Assembly (NCBI GenBank): GCA_902464565.1
Contig: CABQJV010000017.1
Coordinates: 1 to 43,707 of the forward strand
DNA from: an uncultured Collinsella sp.
GTDB taxonomy: Bacteria > Actinomycetota > Coriobacteriia > Coriobacteriales > Coriobacteriaceae
DNA: 43,707 bases
Reading direction: 5' to 3'
The translations under genes were made by a program, and so were the position numbers. Every line of letters begins with the position of its first letter. Positions within the stretch are counted from its first letter, which is position 1. Under the pieces are notes generated by a model, which was not told where the DNA came from, made no database searches, and saw only the letters and a program-made list of their open reading frames with translations. Below, piece by piece: positions 42,181 through 43,707 of this stretch.

Positions 42181-42909
42181 TTACTCGGCCTTGGGCTCAG
42201 CGGCCATCTCGGCCTCGGAGACCTGCTCCTTGCCGGAGCCAGCGAGGCAGGCGTCAGCCATGAGCTCGCACATAAGGGTGACAGCGGAGATAGCGTCATC
42301 GTTGCAGGGGATGCCGTACTCGACCTCGTCGGGATCGGAGTTGGTGTCGATCAGGGCGACGACGGGGATGTTCAGGCGCTGGGCCTCCTTGATGGCGTTC
42401 TCTTCGCGCTTGGTGTCGATGACGAAGAGAGCCTGGGGCAGACCCTTCATGTCGCGGGCGCCACCGAGGTTGGTCTGGAGCTTAGTGAGCTCCTTGCCGA
42501 GAACAGCCTGCTCCTTCTTGGGCAGAACAGCCATGCGGCCGTCCTCGACCATGGCCTCGAGCTCCTCCATGCGGTTGATGCGGGAGCGTATGGTGACGAA
42601 GTTGGTCAGCATACCGCCGAGCCAACGCTGGTTGATGTAAGGCATGTTGGCGCGCTCAGCAGCGTTCTTGACGGCCTCCTGAGCCTGCTTCTTGGTGCCG
42701 ACGAACAGCACGTTGCCGCCCTTGGCGACGTTCTTGACGAAGGTATAGGCCTGGTCGGCGTCGAGGATGGTCTGCTTGAGGTCGAGGATGTAGATGCCGT
42801 TGCGCTCACCGAAGATGAACGGCTTCATCTTGGGGTTCCAGCGACGGGTCTGGTGACCGAAGTGGCAGCCGGCCTCGAGCAGGGTGCGGATATTAATCTT
42901 GGTAGCCAT
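42181..42909 (-). CDS. rpsB: 30S ribosomal protein S2
   Basis: S2 joins the 30S body late in assembly near S1. The 242-residue product has TLLEAGCHFGHQTRRWNPKM, IYILDLKQT, NQRWLGGMLTNF and ALIDTNSDPDEVEYGIPCND, covering the entire family signature. ATG 42909 follows AGGAGG. It has its own strong promoter and a leader of about 135 nt; S2 is known to repress rpsB-tsf in E. coli through the leader, so a similar role is plausible here. Confidence 0.99.
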   Translation of the reverse strand: MATKINIRTLLEAGCHFGHQTRRWNPKMKPFIFGERNGIYILDLKQTILDADQAYTFVKNVAKGGNVLFVGTKKQAQEAVKNAAERANMPYINQRWLGGMLTNFVTIRSRINRMEELEAMVEDGRMAVLPKKEQAVLGKELTKLQTNLGGARDMKGLPQALFVIDTKREENAIKEAQRLNIPVVALIDTNSDPDEVEYGIPCNDDAISAVTLMCELMADACLAGSGKEQVSEAEMAAEPKAE

Positions 42910-43044
42910 GTTAAACCTCCTGTGGTTTGCCTCCGCGCGGGGTCATCCTCCAAAACCAACCCGGACATGTGCTACCAAAGCCCGGGCACCACGGTATGAA
43001 GTAGCCGCGCGTGCGTGATAAAAACATGTTGCCGTGAAGCAACC
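42910..43044 (-). promoter_or_regulatory. rpsB leader, probably structured
   Basis: The transcript between the predicted start and the rpsB ATG is about 135 nt, long for a housekeeping gene, and holds complementary short segments such as GCTAC (42971-42975) with GTAGC (43001-43005) and GTGC with GCAC (42969-42972, 42985-42988). These point to a fold that might bind S2, but I have not matched it to a known RNA motif. Confidence 0.4.
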
Positions 43045-43050
43045 CGATGA

Positions 43051-43079
43051 ATGATAGCAGGAATGCTTCTTCCTGCCAA
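43051..43079 (-). promoter_or_regulatory. rpsB-tsf promoter
   Basis: Minus-strand TTGGCA (rc at 43074-43079), a 17-bp spacer, then TGC-TATCAT (-10 at 43051-43056 with TGn extension). It is the best-formed promoter in the window, with both -35 and extended -10 in ideal spacing. Confidence 0.8.
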
Positions 43080-43128
43080 CCCGCAATCAAAACCACACAC
43101 CTGAGTGCGGCGCGGGACGTCCCAGCCA

Positions 43129-43707
43129 CTATTCGCCGCGGGGATGGGCTTGAGCCACGGCACGCTTGAGCCGATCGGGCGTGAGATGCGTGTAGATTTG
43201 CGTCGTGGACAGGCTCGCATGGCCCAGCAGCTCTTGAACCGAGCGCAGGTCCGCACCGCCCTCAAGCAAGTCGGTCGCAAAGGTATGGCGCATCGCATGC
43301 GGGGCGATGTCAGCCGGAATGCCGGCGAGCGTCGCCAGCGTATGGAACCGCCGCCGGAGCATGGCGGCGCTCATGCGATTGCCACGCGCCGATATAAGCA
43401 GCGGATGCGGCCCAGTAGCGAGGTCGCGGCGCTTTGCCTGAGCGAGCAACTCCGGCCTCCCCTCCTCAATATAGAGATGCGTCACATCGAGCGCACGACG
43501 ATACAGAGGGACGATACGCTCCTTGCTCCCCTTGCCCCAAAGTCGCAGCGTTCGCTCGGACCAACCAATAGACTCCACGTTGAGCGCCGCGAGCTCCGAG
43601 ATTCGCGCGCCGGAGGCATAGAGCAACTCAAGCATCGCCGCATCGCGCAGTCCCGCGGGCGTCGAGGTATCAGGCGTCTTGAGCAGCGCCTCGACCTGCT
43701 GGGTCGT
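43129..43707 (-). CDS. Tyrosine recombinase XerC/XerD type (partial)
   Basis: C-terminal catalytic part of a tyrosine site-specific recombinase; the frame stays open to the window edge, so at least 192 codons are present and the N-terminal arm-binding domain is missing. Catalytic residues: Arg in YASGARISEL, Lys in LWGKGSKERIVP, HAMRH (His and Arg), GHASLSTT, and the nucleophile Tyr in TQIYTHL. The sequence is typical of the housekeeping XerC/XerD that resolves chromosome dimers, and xerC/D-like genes upstream of rpsB occur in several Gram-positive groups. Phage integrase is less likely because no other phage gene is present. XerC versus XerD cannot be decided here. Confidence 0.92.
   Translation of the reverse strand, partial: TTQQVEALLKTPDTSTPAGLRDAAMLELLYASGARISELAALNVESIGWSERTLRLWGKGSKERIVPLYRRALDVTHLYIEEGRPELLAQAKRRDLATGPHPLLISARGNRMSAAMLRRRFHTLATLAGIPADIAPHAMRHTFATDLLEGGADLRSVQELLGHASLSTTQIYTHLTPDRLKRAVAQAHPRGE

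Noticed and set aside
43129..43707. Phage integrase marking a prophage edge
   Set aside because: The recombinase catalytic domain resembles housekeeping Xer proteins, and no phage gene or attachment-site repeat is present next to rpsB.

Overview
The window looks like chromosomal DNA from a high-GC actinobacterium of the Coriobacteriia, most likely Collinsella or a close relative. This is inferred from gene content and protein character: an actinobacterial mIHF beside gmk-rpoZ, a single large fermentative AdhE, a type 1B PyrD/PyrK pair, the MEP isoprenoid genes, and strong GC bias at third codon positions. No 16S rRNA or other taxonomic marker is present, so the genus is not proven. Nearly all genes lie on the minus strand; only rpmB, adhE and a small kinase-fold gene lie on the plus strand.

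Layout, read in window coordinates (most transcription runs right to left). 1-2.9 kb: rpsO and pnp, each followed by an intrinsic terminator. 2.9-14.4 kb: a tight chain lepA-dusB-hemW-(membrane DnaJ-like)-dnaJ-mtaB-phoH-ybeY-dgkA-era-recO, combining translation, tRNA modification, protein folding and ribosome maturation. 14.5-19 kb: rpsT, holA, and the competence pair comEA-comEC. 19.2-21.6 kb: mihF-gmk-rpoZ-thiI. 21.8-27.3 kb: the pyrimidine operon pyrR-pyrB-pyrC-pyrK-pyrD-pyrF, preceded by a leader that can fold into a terminator or a competing antiterminator. 27.5-29 kb: rpmB, then a REP-associated tyrosine transposase (RAYT) element with 51-bp inverted ends. 29-32.7 kb: adhE and an APH-fold kinase. 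32.7-42.9 kb: rpsB-tsf, then pyrH-frr-uppS-cdsA-dxr-rseP-ispG-proS, linking translation, undecaprenyl/isoprenoid and phospholipid synthesis. The right edge cuts a tyrosine recombinase gene (XerC/XerD type).

Most of the window is conserved housekeeping sequence, and I see no phage, CRISPR array, plasmid function or tRNA/rRNA gene. The least ordinary items are: a site-2 protease (RseP family) with a roughly 110-residue winged-helix-like insertion; a complete J-domain/zinc-finger DnaJ whose C-terminus is replaced by membrane segments, directly upstream of ordinary dnaJ; the RAYT element; the pyr attenuator; a palindrome over the mihF promoter; and tandem operator-like repeats before adhE. I did not find a convincing wholly new multi-gene system. 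The two modified proteins (RseP and the membrane DnaJ) are the best candidates for undescribed biology.
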